Shown one piece after another: positions 46,973 to 56,214 of a stretch of 64,000 nucleotides of DNA (position 1 is its first letter; each line of letters opens with the position of its first letter). The stretch comes from JAJISK01 sp046759185 (GTDB lineage: Archaea > Thermoplasmatota > Thermoplasmata > RBG-16-68-12 > JAJISG01). The notes under the pieces are model-generated. The model did not search any database and was not told where the DNA came from. It worked only from the letters and a program-made list of their open reading frames with translations. A program made the translations under genes and the position numbers. The stretch spans positions 1-64,000 of the forward strand of contig JBHIBO010000008.1 in the NCBI GenBank assembly GCA_046759185.1, in the 5' to 3' direction.

Positions 46973-47687
46973 CCTCCAGAGCACGCCGGTTGATGGACTT
47001 CAGTTGCTCCTCGATGCGACCCGCCTCCTCATACAGCGGTTTCGTGTCGAGCCCCATCTTCAGAAGGACCCTGTCCATCGTCTCGATGACCCGAGCGGCC
47101 GCCCGCGCGTCGGGAAAGTCGGGGTGGGCCTCGGAGAGAACGCTGATGACGTCGAACCCCCGCTTCCGCCCCTCGTTGAGGAGAACCCCGGCGACGCCGG
47201 TGATCACACCCTCCTCGAAGATGGGAACGTCGCTCTCCTGGAGCATGGCGTTGGTCGTGGAGGTGCTCCCCACGCCGTACACGCTCACCGTCTCCGTGCC
47301 GCCGGCCTCCCGGTCCACAATGAGGCCTTCGGGGCACACGAGGAGGGAGCATTCTTTTGCCTCGGCCCAGTTCAACAAGGCGTCGGCGATGTCCTTGATC
47401 ATGGTGGCGGCGGGCTGGAACTCCGAGATGAAGATGACGATGTTTCTTCCCCCGTCCTCCTGGCCCCCGGCGTAGATGCGGACGGGGTGGAGAGGTACGC
47501 CCCCCTTGACCAGGGCAACGGTGGGGAAGTGCGCGGAGTCCACGACACCGACTTGCTCCAGCCCGAGGAGCTCCACGAGGTAGTTGGCCACGATGGAACT
47601 CACGAGTCCGACGCTAGGGAAGCCATCGATCAGGACGGAGCCTCGAAGGTCCAACTCCTTGAGCAAGTGAATGTGCACCCCATCCAT
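46929..47687 (-). CDS. Proteasome assembly chaperone family (PAC2) protein
   Basis: A 252-residue archaeal PAC2-family protein: LIDGFPSVGLVSSIVANYLV, FPTVALVKGGVPLHPVRIY, NIVIFISEFQPAATMIKDIA, VYGVGSTSTTNAMLQESDVP and EEGVITGVAGVLLNEGRKRG. Homologues are linked to assembly of the 20S proteasome ring, though other ATP-grasp-linked members exist. ATG at 47687 with TATTTAAA at 47712-47719, a leaderless arrangement. The 3' end overlaps rtcA on the opposite strand by 44 bases. Confidence 0.88.
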   Translation of the reverse strand: MDGVHIHLLKELDLRGSVLIDGFPSVGLVSSIVANYLVELLGLEQVGVVDSAHFPTVALVKGGVPLHPVRIYAGGQEDGGRNIVIFISEFQPAATMIKDIADALLNWAEAKECSLLVCPEGLIVDREAGGTETVSVYGVGSTSTTNAMLQESDVPIFEEGVITGVAGVLLNEGRKRGFDVISVLSEAHPDFPDARAAARVIETMDRVLLKMGLDTKPLYEEAGRIEEQLKSINRRALEVKRPDESRSTSMYG

Positions 47688-47711
47688 TCGCTCGGGTATC
47701 TGGCTGCCCCG

Positions 47712-47719
47712 TATTTAAA
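47712..47719 (-). promoter_or_regulatory. TATA box of the PAC2-family gene
   Basis: TTTAAATA on the minus strand, about 28 bases before the ATG at 47687. The divergent reductase gene has its own weaker CTTATT element at 47761-47766. Confidence 0.5.
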
Positions 47720-47789
47720 GCAGGCAGGCCTGGTTCCCCGCCTGGTTTCCGACGCCAATCCTTATTCGGCCGGTGTCCATGGAAACCCC

Positions 47790-48467
47790 GTGGCGGACCG
47801 GCCCTTCATCGTCCTGAACATGGCTTGCACCTTGGATGGGAAGATTGCCCTTCCGGGGAAGAAGCCCTTGAAACTCTCCTCGGAGGAGGACTTTGCCCGG
47901 GTCCACCGCCTCCGGGCCGAGTCCGATGCCGTCGTGGTGGGCATCGAGACGGTCCTCGCGGACGACCCCAAACTCACCGTGAAGGAGGAGTTCGTCTCGA
48001 ATGCGACGAGCCCTCTACGCGTGGTTCTGGACTCGGAGCGCCGCGTACCCCAAGGGGCGGCGGTCATGGACGGGTCGGCCCCCACCCTTATCGTCACGGC
48101 CGAGGGCGACTGGGGGCCCTTTGCGAAGGCTGAGGTCCTCCGGTGCGGTCGGGAACGGGTCGATCTGAAGGCCCTCGTCGCCCACCTCGCGGCGCGGGGG
48201 GTCAGTCGTGTCCTCGTGGAGGGCGGTGGCACCGTTGCCTGGTCTTTCCTACGCGCCGGCCTTGTGGATCGCTTTCACGTCTACGTCGCCCCGTGGGTGA
48301 TGGGGGACGAGGCCGCACCAAGCCTCCTGGCAGGGAACAGCGCCGAAGGACTGGAGGATCTGCAGCGTCTGCGTCTGCGAGAGGTAACGACCCTGGGAGA
48401 GGGGCTCCTTCTGACCTACGAGCCCGTGCGGCGCGCCGCCGATCGGGAGGGTGCCCGTGGAGGTTAG
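47790..48467 (+). CDS. 2,5-diamino-6-ribosylamino-pyrimidinone phosphate reductase (RibD C-terminal type)
   Basis: About 225 residues of the RibD_C/RIB7 family, which reduces the ribosylamino side chain in archaeal riboflavin/F420 precursor synthesis with NADPH. FIVLNMACTLDGKIALPGK, RLRAESDAVVVGIETVLADD, SPLRVVLDSERRVPQGAAVM and RGVSRVLVEGGGTVAWSFLR are family motifs. The GTG at 47790 gives the standard N-terminus and sits about 27 bases after CTTATT; earlier in-frame sequence lies within the PAC2 gene and its promoter. The Mut7-C gene overlaps its end by 17 bases. Confidence 0.88.
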   Translation: MADRPFIVLNMACTLDGKIALPGKKPLKLSSEEDFARVHRLRAESDAVVVGIETVLADDPKLTVKEEFVSNATSPLRVVLDSERRVPQGAAVMDGSAPTLIVTAEGDWGPFAKAEVLRCGRERVDLKALVAHLAARGVSRVLVEGGGTVAWSFLRAGLVDRFHVYVAPWVMGDEAAPSLLAGNSAEGLEDLQRLRLREVTTLGEGLLLTYEPVRRAADREGARGG

Positions 48468-48951
48468 TCCGCGGTTCCTCTGCGATCACATGTTGGGAAC
48501 CCTCGCCCGATGGCTCCGCCTCTTGGGGTACGACACGGCGTACCCGGAGGCCCTGCACGATGACGAGCTCCTTGCTCTGGGAGCACAGGAAAGGCGCGTG
48601 CTTCTCACCCGAGACAGGGAATTGGCAGCTCGGAGCCGTGCCCAAGCGTTATACGTCGTGAGCGACAGACTGGATGAGCAGATTCGGCAGGTCCTGACGG
48701 AAATCGGTCCCGGGGTGGCGGACCCGATGAGTCGATGCTCGGTATGCAACGGGATCCTACAGGACGCGACGCGCGCCGAAGCACGGTTGGGGGTACCCCA
48801 CGGTGTGTGGCAGAGACACGAGCGGTTCTGGCGCTGTGCGTCCTGCGGCAAATACTACTGGCGCGGGACACACTGGGATCAGATGCAGCCCACCATCGAC
48901 GGCTACGTCGCGCTCATCGAAAAGGTCCGGAGGAAGACTCGAGCCGCTTGA
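48451..48951 (+). CDS. Mut7-C RNase-domain (PIN-like) protein with zinc ribbon
   Basis: A 166-residue protein of the Mut7-C family. RFLCDHMLGTLARWLRLLGY near the N-terminus with its conserved Asp, HDDELLALGAQERRVLLTRD with further acidic residues, then a zinc ribbon CSVCNG...CASCGKYYWRGTHWDQM, as is usual for this PIN-like nuclease family. It probably cleaves RNA; target unknown. GTG start at 48451 within the end of the reductase gene suggests translational coupling (GTG 48457 is an alternative). Confidence 0.87.
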   Translation: MPVEVSPRFLCDHMLGTLARWLRLLGYDTAYPEALHDDELLALGAQERRVLLTRDRELAARSRAQALYVVSDRLDEQIRQVLTEIGPGVADPMSRCSVCNGILQDATRAEARLGVPHGVWQRHERFWRCASCGKYYWRGTHWDQMQPTIDGYVALIEKVRRKTRAA

Positions 48952-48981
48952 GGACCCGAGGGGCGCGGTCGGTCCAAAGCC

Positions 48982-48987
48982 TAATAA
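48982..48987 (+). promoter_or_regulatory. TATA-like element of carAB
   Basis: TAATAA within CCTAATAAGG, about 35 bases before the carA ATG at 49020, leaving a leader of under ten bases. Confidence 0.4.
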
Positions 48988-49019
48988 GGCGACCCTGGAT
49001 TGCCTGAAAGGTCTCCCGG

Positions 49020-50129
49020 ATGGACGGGTCGCTGGTCCTCGAAGACGGACAGGTTCTGAGGGGACCCCCATTTGGGAGTGAGGCCACCGTTTTCGGGGAA
49101 CTCGTTTTCAATACCAACATGACGGGTTATTGCGAGGCCCTGACTGACCCCTCCTACAGTGGCCAGATTCTGCTGATGACCTACCCCCTGATTGGGAACT
49201 ACGGAGTAGATCCCGAGACCTTCGAGTCCGACCGCATCCAGGTCACGGGTTTCGTCATCCGCGAGCTCTGGCGAGGCCCCACCCATCCCAGTTCCCAGAA
49301 GGGCCTCGATGCCTTTCTCCAGGACGAGGGGATTCCGGGCATCGAAGGAGTCGACACCCGTCACCTCACCATCACCACACGGGTCCACGGCACCCTCCGG
49401 GCCGCCCTCTCTACCGATGGGACGGAGGCAGGGGATCTCTTGGAGGAAGTGCGGGCTCGACCCTACCCCGACGCCCACAATCTCGTGCGGCGCGTCAGTT
49501 GCGACCAACCAATTCGCTATCCCGGGGCGAAAGGCCACCGTTACGTCGTCCTCGACTGCGGGGTTAAGGGAAGCATCATCGACCACCTGCGCCCCCACGG
49601 CGAAGTGGTCCGGGTACCCTACGACACTTCCGCGGATGCCGTCCGAGCCCTCCAGCCCGATGGGCTCGTGGTCTCCAATGGGCCAGGGGACCCTGCCCAC
49701 CCGGCGATGACCGCCACCGTGGTGCCCGCCTTGCAGGAGCTGGGGCAGGAGATGCCGGTGTTGGGGATCTGTTTGGGACACCAACTCCTGGGTCGCGCCT
49801 TCGGGGCCGAGACGTACAAGCTGAAGTTCGGCCATCGAGGGGGCAACCAGCCCGTTCGGGACTTGAGGCGCCGACGGGTCCTCGTCACCTCCCAGAACCA
49901 CGGCTTCGCCGTGCAGGAGGAGAGCCTGGGGGACGAGCTGGAGGTCACCCACCTCAACCTGAACGACGGGACGGTCGAGGGGTTCCGGCACCGAGAGCTT
50001 CCCGTGCTCTCCGTGCAGTACCACCCCGAGGCCAGTCCCGGGCCCCATGACAGCCGTTACATCTTCCGTGACTTCGTGAGGGAGGTCGAGGCCACCGGTG
50101 GATCTCGCGGGGGTGCCGGCCATGCCTAG
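49020..50129 (+). CDS. carA: Carbamoyl-phosphate synthase small (glutaminase) subunit
   Basis: A 369-residue subunit that releases ammonia from glutamine for CarB. The N-terminal CPSase domain (VFNTNMTGYCEALTDPSYSG, GIPGIEGVDTRHLT) is followed by a class I amidotransferase domain: GLVVSNGPGDPAHP, VLGICLGHQLLGRAFGA with the nucleophilic Cys, and SVQYHPEASPGPHDS with the His and Glu of the triad. Length normal. Its last bases overlap carB by eight (ATGCCTAG), so the two subunits are translationally coupled. Confidence 0.95.
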   Translation: MDGSLVLEDGQVLRGPPFGSEATVFGELVFNTNMTGYCEALTDPSYSGQILLMTYPLIGNYGVDPETFESDRIQVTGFVIRELWRGPTHPSSQKGLDAFLQDEGIPGIEGVDTRHLTITTRVHGTLRAALSTDGTEAGDLLEEVRARPYPDAHNLVRRVSCDQPIRYPGAKGHRYVVLDCGVKGSIIDHLRPHGEVVRVPYDTSADAVRALQPDGLVVSNGPGDPAHPAMTATVVPALQELGQEMPVLGICLGHQLLGRAFGAETYKLKFGHRGGNQPVRDLRRRRVLVTSQNHGFAVQEESLGDELEVTHLNLNDGTVEGFRHRELPVLSVQYHPEASPGPHDSRYIFRDFVREVEATGGSRGGAGHA

Positions 50130-53100
50130 GCAGCCGGGTCTCCGGAAGGTCATGGTCATCGGCTCCGGCCCTGTGGTGATTGGACAGGCGGCCGAATTCG
50201 ATTACTCTGGGAGCCAGGCCTGTCGCGCCCTCCGGGAGGAGGGTATCGAGGTCGTCTTGGTCAACTCCAACCCGGCTACCATCATGACGGACCCCGACAT
50301 GGCGGACGCGGTCTATCTCGAGCCCTTGGAGGTAGACTTCCTCGAACGCATCCTGGCGAAGGAGCGGCCCCAAGCCATCCTGGCGGGCATGGGAGGGCAG
50401 ACCGCCCTCAACGTGGCCTCCGAGCTGGCCGAGCGTGGGGTGCTGAAGCGATTCGACATCGCGCTTCTCGGCACGACCCTCGATGCCATTGAGGCCTCCG
50501 AGAACCGGCAGGCCTTTGCGGCCCTCATGGAACGGATCGGCGAGCCCATCCCCCGGAGTCTCTCCTGCGAGAGTCTGGAAGAGGCCCACCGGGCCGTCGA
50601 AGAACTGGGGGGCCTGCCGGTGATTATCCGTCCCGCCTACACCCTCGGAGGGACCGGAAGCGGCATCGCCTTCACGGCCGAGGATCTCGAGCGGATCGCC
50701 TCCATCGGTCTCGCGTATTCGCGCATCCACCAGGTCCTCGTGGAGGAGTGCGTCCTGGGTTGGAAGGAATACGAGTACGAGGTCATGCGGGACCGGGATG
50801 ACAACTGCATCACGATCTGCTCCATGGAGAATCTCGACTCGATGGGGTTCCACACGGGGGAGAGCATCGTGGTGGCCCCCGCCCAGACGTTGCGGGACCG
50901 GGACCATCAGGTCCTCCGGAGCGCCGCGCTGCGCATCATCCGGGCCCTGGGAATCGCCGGGGGCTGCAACATCCAGTTCGCCGTTCACGCGGAGACCTAT
51001 GAGTATCGGGTCATCGAGGTGAACCCTCGGGTCTCGCGCTCCTCGGCCCTCGCCTCGAAGGCCACCGGATACCCCATCGCCCGCCTCGCCGCAAAGCTCG
51101 CCGTGGGCTTCCGCCTCGACGAGATTCCCAACAGCGTGACAGGCAAGACCCTCGCCTCCTTCGAACCCACCCTGGATTACGTCGTTACGAAGATTCCCCG
51201 CTGGCCCTACGACAAGTTCGCCAACGCGGAACGGGAGATTGGCACCCAGATGAAGTCCACAGGCGAAGTCATGGCCATCGGACGCAGCTTCGAGGAGTCC
51301 CTCCTCAAGGCCGTTCGCTCGTTGGAAATCGGAAGGGAAGGACTCGAGCCCGAACCATGGACCGATGGAGCGTTGGAGGAGGAGCTGGTTCGGCCGACGG
51401 ATAAGCGCGTCTTCGCGATTGCCGAGGCCTTCCGCCGGGGGTGGGACCTGGTACGCGTCGCCGGGCTGAGCCGATGGGACCCCTTCTTCCTAACGCGGAT
51501 GCGGCGCCTGACAGAGTTGGAAGGGCGGATCCATGACCACCCCACGGCGCCCCTCATTCGCCAGGCCAAGGCAGCGGGCTTTCCCGACCGCTACCTCGCT
51601 GGCCTCTCAGGACTGTCCCGGGAGGAGGTGGAGGCGCTGCGTGGTCGGGCCGCCTTCAAGGTCGTGGACACGTGCGCGGGGGAGTTCGAGGCCACCACGC
51701 CCTACTTCTACTCTTGTCACGGAGAGGCCACGGAGGCGGCACCCCTTCCTGGACCCAAGGTCCTCATCGTGGGCGCGGGCCCCATCCGGATCTCCCAGGG
51801 CATCGAGTTCGACGGCTGCTGCGTCCATGGGGTGATGGCCTTGCGCGAGGAGGGGCACGCCGCCCTCCTCATCAACAACAACCCAGAGACCGTCTCCACC
51901 GATTTCGATATCTCGGACCGGCTCTACTTCGAGCCGCTGACCCTGGAGGACGTTCTCAACGTCGTCGAGCTCGAGGAGCCCGAGGGCATCATCCTCCAGT
52001 TCGGCGGGCAGACCTCCGTAAACCTGGCCGTACCCCTCCAGCGCGCCCTCGAGGAGCGGGGGCTCTCCAGCCGCATCCTGGGCACCTCCCCCGACTCCAT
52101 GGACGTGGCGGAGGACCGATCCCGCTTCTCGGCACTCCTGGAGGACCTCGGCATCGATCAGGCCCCCTTCGCGACGGGGTTTACCTTCGATGAGGTCCGA
52201 ACGATTGCCGCCCGCATCGGGTACCCCGTCCTCGTTCGACCCTCTTACGTGCTGGGCGGTCGGGGAATGGAGATTGTGTACACGGAGGAGGACCTGGAGC
52301 GATTCATGGGCAGGGCCCACGAGGTGTCCGACGAACACCCCATCCTCGTGGACAAGTTTCTGACCCACGCCGTCGAGGTGGACGTGGACGCGGTGTGCGA
52401 TGGTGTGGAGGTCTTCATCGGCGGTATCGAAGAACACATCGAGGAGGCGGGGGTTCACTCCGGAGATGCGGCGTGCGTGTTGCCGCCCCAGACGCTTTCC
52501 GCGGGTATCCTTGGTCGGATCCGAGACATCACCCGGCGGCTCTGCGAGGCCCTGCACGTCATCGGTCTCATCAACCTGCAGCTTGCGGTGAAGGACGAGA
52601 AGGTGTACGTGCTGGAGGCCAATCCCCGAGCGAGCCGCACCGTTCCTTACGTCTCCAAGGCGATCGGCATTCCTTTGGCCAAGGTGGCCACGAAGGTCAT
52701 GTTGGGTCGGTCCCTGAAGGAGCTCGGATACGTGGGGGAGGCGGCGGTCGAACACGTGGCCGTGAAGGCACCGGTCTTCCCCTTCCAGAAAATCCCTGGC
52801 ATCGACGCCATCCTGGGCCCCGAGATGAAGTCCACGGGGGAGGTTATGGGCCTGGATGTGGACGTGGGACGGGCCTACTACAAGGCCATGGTGTCGGCAG
52901 GGAGTCGCCTCCCGATGGAGGGGGCCGTGTACATGACCGTCCGAGACGAAGACAAGGAGGCTATCGCAGACGTCGCCGATCGCTTTGCGGGGCTCGGGCT
53001 GAAGATCTACGCGACCCGTGGGACGGCTTCCTTGCTTCGCGCACACGGGATCCCGGTCGAGACCGTGTATCGCATCAGCGAGGGACGCAGTCCAGACGCC

Positions 53101-53334
53101 ATCGGTCTGATGCGTGGCGGGGAGGTGGACTTGATCGTGAACACCCCGACCGAAAGCCGAGGAGCGCGACGAGACGGCTACATGATGCGCAGGCTAGCCG
53201 TCGAACTCAACATCCCCTTCATCACAACGGTGCAGGCCGCAAGGGCCGCTGTGGAGGCCATCGCCCGGGCGAAGGAGGGTGGGTTCACTTCAAAGCCCCT
53301 GACGGAGTACGCACCCACGCCTGCCAAACACTGA
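50122..53334 (+). CDS. carB: Carbamoyl-phosphate synthase large subunit
   Basis: A 1070-residue synthetase making carbamoyl phosphate from bicarbonate, ammonia and two ATP for pyrimidines and arginine. Two homologous ATP-grasp halves are visible: KVMVIGSGPVVIGQAAEFDY at the start and KVLIVGAGPIRISQGIEFDG near residue 550, with RPAYTLGGTGSGIAF and RPSYVLGGRGMEIVYTEEDL as the paired ATP-binding loops. The C-terminal allosteric domain (YATRGTASLLRAHGIPVETV, LIVNTPTESRGARRDGYMMR) is complete. ATG 50122 is defined by the overlap with carA. Confidence 0.96.
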   Translation: MPRQPGLRKVMVIGSGPVVIGQAAEFDYSGSQACRALREEGIEVVLVNSNPATIMTDPDMADAVYLEPLEVDFLERILAKERPQAILAGMGGQTALNVASELAERGVLKRFDIALLGTTLDAIEASENRQAFAALMERIGEPIPRSLSCESLEEAHRAVEELGGLPVIIRPAYTLGGTGSGIAFTAEDLERIASIGLAYSRIHQVLVEECVLGWKEYEYEVMRDRDDNCITICSMENLDSMGFHTGESIVVAPAQTLRDRDHQVLRSAALRIIRALGIAGGCNIQFAVHAETYEYRVIEVNPRVSRSSALASKATGYPIARLAAKLAVGFRLDEIPNSVTGKTLASFEPTLDYVVTKIPRWPYDKFANAEREIGTQMKSTGEVMAIGRSFEESLLKAVRSLEIGREGLEPEPWTDGALEEELVRPTDKRVFAIAEAFRRGWDLVRVAGLSRWDPFFLTRMRRLTELEGRIHDHPTAPLIRQAKAAGFPDRYLAGLSGLSREEVEALRGRAAFKVVDTCAGEFEATTPYFYSCHGEATEAAPLPGPKVLIVGAGPIRISQGIEFDGCCVHGVMALREEGHAALLINNNPETVSTDFDISDRLYFEPLTLEDVLNVVELEEPEGIILQFGGQTSVNLAVPLQRALEERGLSSRILGTSPDSMDVAEDRSRFSALLEDLGIDQAPFATGFTFDEVRTIAARIGYPVLVRPSYVLGGRGMEIVYTEEDLERFMGRAHEVSDEHPILVDKFLTHAVEVDVDAVCDGVEVFIGGIEEHIEEAGVHSGDAACVLPPQTLSAGILGRIRDITRRLCEALHVIGLINLQLAVKDEKVYVLEANPRASRTVPYVSKAIGIPLAKVATKVMLGRSLKELGYVGEAAVEHVAVKAPVFPFQKIPGIDAILGPEMKSTGEVMGLDVDVGRAYYKAMVSAGSRLPMEGAVYMTVRDEDKEAIADVADRFAGLGLKIYATRGTASLLRAHGIPVETVYRISEGRSPDAIGLMRGGEVDLIVNTPTESRGARRDGYMMRRLAVELNIPFITTVQAARAAVEAIARAKEGGFTSKPLTEYAPTPAKH

Positions 53335-53435
53335 GCGATGAAGTACCTGCCAGAGTCGCCATGCGGCTCCCTCTGAGGGGTCGCAACGCTTATCCTAGCC
53401 CTTCCAATCACCGATATTCCTCTGGTCTTCGTCCC

Positions 53436-54404
53436 ATGCCGACCGATTCCCAGCCCGCGAAGGTCCTCGTGACGGATCTTCTTCACGAGGAGGCACTCCA
53501 GTCCCTCCGGCGCCACTATGACGTCACGGCGAAGGAGGCGCAGCCGGGAGAGCTGCCGGGTCTCATAGGGGATTTCGAAGCCCTTATCGTCCGCTCCCGA
53601 ACGAAGGTCACCCGAGAGGTCCTGGCTCAAGCTGCGAGCCTACGTGTTGTGGGTCGTGCCGGCACGGGGGTCGACAACATCGACGTGGAGGCGGCGACCG
53701 AGCTGGGGATTCCTGTGGTCAACGCCCCCGGAGGGAGCGCCCAGTCCGTGGCGGAGCTGGCCGTGGGGCTCATGTTGAGCCTCGCCCGTCGCATCCCGGA
53801 GGCGGACCGCACCACCAAAGCAGGACAATGGGAGAAGGCCCGACTCCGGGGCGGCGAACTTGCCGGCAAGGTCCTTGGCCTCATCGGATCGGGACGGATC
53901 GGGAGCTTGGTGGCTCAGATCTGTCAGGATCTTGGGATGGAGACGGTCGCCTTCGACCCCTACCTGGAACCCCTGGCGGCGCAGGAGAGGGGCATCTGGC
54001 TCGCGAGCCTGGAGCAGGTCTTGCAGCGCGCGGACTTTGTCAGCGTGCACGCCACGCTTACCGACGAGACGCACTACATGCTCTCCAGCGCCGAGTTCGC
54101 CCGCATGAAGCCCACCGCCTACCTCATCAATGCCGCCCGGGGCCCCATCGTGGAGGAACCGGCCTTGGTCGAGGCGTTGCGGTCCGGACAGATTGCCGGG
54201 GCCGGTCTGGACGTCTTCGAGCGGGAACCCCCCGCCGACAGCCCTCTTCTTGCCATGGAGAACGTTGTCCTGACCCCGCACATCGGCGCCGCCACTGAGG
54301 AGGCGCAGCGCAGGACAGGCCTCCTGGTTGTCGAACAGGTGACCAAGGTCCTGGCGGGCGACATGCCCGATTTCGTGGTGAACCCCGAGGCCCTATCCGT
54401 CTGA
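53436..54404 (+). CDS. serA: D-3-phosphoglycerate dehydrogenase-like 2-hydroxyacid dehydrogenase
   Basis: A 322-residue NAD-dependent dehydrogenase. VGRAGTGVDNIDVEAATELG, GKVLGLIGSGRIGSLVAQIC for NAD, LINAARGPIVEEPALVEAL with the substrate Arg, LDVFEREPP with the Glu and LTPHIGAATEEAQ with the catalytic His are all present. It lacks the regulatory ACT domain of long SerA forms. The first step of serine synthesis is most likely, but another 2-hydroxyacid substrate is possible. ATG 53436, with CTTATC near 53391 as candidate TATA. Confidence 0.85.
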   Translation: MPTDSQPAKVLVTDLLHEEALQSLRRHYDVTAKEAQPGELPGLIGDFEALIVRSRTKVTREVLAQAASLRVVGRAGTGVDNIDVEAATELGIPVVNAPGGSAQSVAELAVGLMLSLARRIPEADRTTKAGQWEKARLRGGELAGKVLGLIGSGRIGSLVAQICQDLGMETVAFDPYLEPLAAQERGIWLASLEQVLQRADFVSVHATLTDETHYMLSSAEFARMKPTAYLINAARGPIVEEPALVEALRSGQIAGAGLDVFEREPPADSPLLAMENVVLTPHIGAATEEAQRRTGLLVVEQVTKVLAGDMPDFVVNPEALSV

Positions 54405-54605
54405 GGCCTGCCTGCGCGCCGCCTCGAGGAGCTCAACGCCGTCCCGCTTGGCCTGGTCCCGGACGGCCCCCATGATCTCGACGTACTCCTCGTAGCCCTT
54501 CCCATGACGTCGAAGGATGCGGCCCAAGGCACGCTCGAAGGTTTCGTTCTTGTGGAGGTCCTGAAGGGTCTCCCGCAGCACGGTCTCCCGGTCCACTTCG
54601 GTCAT
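54393..54605 (-). CDS. Small helical protein of unknown function
   Basis: A 70-residue charged helical protein (TVLRETLQDLHKNETFERAL, ILRRHGKGYEEYVEIMGAVR, DGVELLEAARRQA). Its 3' end overlaps serA by 12 bases on the other strand, and it starts 24 bases after the end of guaAA on the same strand, so it may be co-transcribed with that gene. No family recognised; composition and position favour a real gene. Confidence 0.6.
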   Translation of the reverse strand: MTEVDRETVLRETLQDLHKNETFERALGRILRRHGKGYEEYVEIMGAVRDQAKRDGVELLEAARRQASDG

Positions 54606-54629
54606 CCCCAGCCACCCTCTTTGCCGAGT

Positions 54630-55199
54630 CTACCCCACGCCCTCACACACCTTGAGAAAGTTCTGGAAGATCCGATGTCCGTACTCTGTGTGTTCCACCT
54701 CCGGGTGGAACTGCAGTCCGTACAGGGGACGATCCACAGCCTGCATGGCCTGGACAGGACAGGAATCTGAGCTGGCCAAGGTCCGGAACCCCTCGGGGGC
54801 CTGGGTCACTTCGTCATTGTGCGACTCCCACACGACGAGTTGGCGGGGCAACCCCACGAAGAGATCTCCGGGGTCCTCCACCGTCACCTCGGTCCGCCCG
54901 AACTCGGGCGTCCTGGCGGGTCGGGTCCGCCCGCCGAAGTGGAGGGCCATGAACTGATGGCCAGCGCAGATCCCAAGGATCGGATAGGGCACCCGCTCCA
55001 GGTAATCCGCGTTGCGACCCATCTTCGAGACGTCGAGGCCGACGCGCGGGGCACCGCCGGAGAGGACGAGCCCGTCCACCGCGAGGTCTTCCACGGGCGT
55101 GTCATTCGGTACGATCTTCGTCTCGACGCCCAGGTCGCGCAGGACGCGCCACTCGCGATGGGTCCATTGGCCCCCGTTGTCGACCACGTAGACCCGCAT
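54630..55199 (-). CDS. guaAA: GMP synthase subunit A (glutamine amidotransferase)
   Basis: A 189-residue class I glutaminase that supplies ammonia to the separate GMP synthase subunit B. VYVVDNGGQWTHREWRVLRD at the start, LVLSGGAPRVGLD, ILGICAGHQFMALHFGG with the nucleophilic Cys and GLQFHPEVEHTEYG with His and Glu form the complete triad. Archaea typically encode the two GuaA parts separately, as here. Leaderless from TTATTATT at 55222-55229. guaAB lies just upstream on the same strand but with its own spacing. Confidence 0.93.
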   Translation of the reverse strand: MRVYVVDNGGQWTHREWRVLRDLGVETKIVPNDTPVEDLAVDGLVLSGGAPRVGLDVSKMGRNADYLERVPYPILGICAGHQFMALHFGGRTRPARTPEFGRTEVTVEDPGDLFVGLPRQLVVWESHNDEVTQAPEGFRTLASSDSCPVQAMQAVDRPLYGLQFHPEVEHTEYGHRIFQNFLKVCEGVG

Positions 55200-55221
55200 A
55201 CAATGCTTAAAGGCGGCCCGG

Positions 55222-55229
55222 AATAATAA
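55222..55229 (-). promoter_or_regulatory. TATA box of guaAA
   Basis: TTATTATT on the minus strand, about 26 bases before the ATG at 55199: leaderless spacing. The guaAB stop is a further 40 bases upstream, so guaAA has its own promoter. Confidence 0.5.
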
Positions 55230-55269
55230 CAGGTTCTCCCTTCAACGCGCCCTCAAGTGGCGGGTGGGA

Positions 55270-56214
55270 TCACTCCCACTCGATGGTGCCTGGGGGCTTG
55301 TTGGTCACGTCGTAGGCAACGCGGTTCACTCCGCGCACCTCGTTCGTAATGCGGGTGGAAATCCGCCCGAGTACGTTCGGGGGGATGGGGGAGTAGGAAG
55401 CCGTCATCCCGTCGGTGGAGGCCACGGCCCGAACGACAACGGTATGTCCGTAGACCCGGACATCCCCCTCGACCCCTACAGATCTGACAGGCAGAAGGAC
55501 GGCGAAGTACTGCCAGGGCCGCTCCATGAGGCCTGCCTCACTGGCCTTCTCGATTTCTTCCTCCGTGATGGCGCAGGCCTCCCGTACGACTGCGATCCGA
55601 TCCGGGGTAACCTCCCCCAGCACCCGCACGCCGAGGCCCGGTCCTGGAAAGGGCTGTCGTTCCGCCACCTCAACGCCCAACGCACGGGCGACTCGACGAA
55701 CCTCGTCCTTGTAGAGATCCCGGAGGGGCTCCACGACCTCCAGGGTCATGCTCGTGGGAAGCCCTGCCACGTTGTGGTGCGCCTTGATGCGGTCGCGTAG
55801 CTGCCCGCCGCTCTCGATCCAGTCGGGGGCGATGGTGCCCTGGATGAGCCACTCGGCCCCGATCCTCTGGGCTTCCCCCTCGAAGAGGTGGACGAAGGTA
55901 TTACCGATGACTTTCCGCTTCGTCTCCGGCTCCTCCACCCCCTTCAACGCCGCGAAGAAGCGATCGGCGGCTTCCAACACCTCGTAGTTTACGTCCAGGT
56001 TTCGAAGGGTCACCTCGACGTCTTGGCGTTCACCCTTCCGCATGAGGCCGGTGTCCACGTAGACCGCCAGGAGGCCCTTGCCCAGGGCCTGGGAGGCTAG
56101 GACGGCCGCTGTGGCGCTGTCCACGCCCCCGGAAACGGCGATGATGGCCTTGCCCGAGATCGCCTTCCGGAGGGCCTCGATGGCCTCCTCGATGAACGCC
56201 TCGGGGGAGAACAT
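55270..56214 (-). CDS. guaAB: GMP synthase subunit B (ATP pyrophosphatase)
   Basis: A 314-residue subunit that aminates XMP to GMP. KAIIAVSGGVDSATAAVLAS is the PP-loop, YVDTGLMRKGE and LIQGTIAPDWIESGG follow, and RQPFPGPGLGVRVLGEVTPD and RVAYDVTNKPPGTIEWE at the C-terminus are typical dimerisation and XMP-binding parts. Its ATG directly abuts the purE stop, so purE-guaAB is an operon supplying consecutive purine steps. Confidence 0.95.
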   Translation of the reverse strand: MFSPEAFIEEAIEALRKAISGKAIIAVSGGVDSATAAVLASQALGKGLLAVYVDTGLMRKGERQDVEVTLRNLDVNYEVLEAADRFFAALKGVEEPETKRKVIGNTFVHLFEGEAQRIGAEWLIQGTIAPDWIESGGQLRDRIKAHHNVAGLPTSMTLEVVEPLRDLYKDEVRRVARALGVEVAERQPFPGPGLGVRVLGEVTPDRIAVVREACAITEEEIEKASEAGLMERPWQYFAVLLPVRSVGVEGDVRVYGHTVVVRAVASTDGMTASYSPIPPNVLGRISTRITNEVRGVNRVAYDVTNKPPGTIEWE

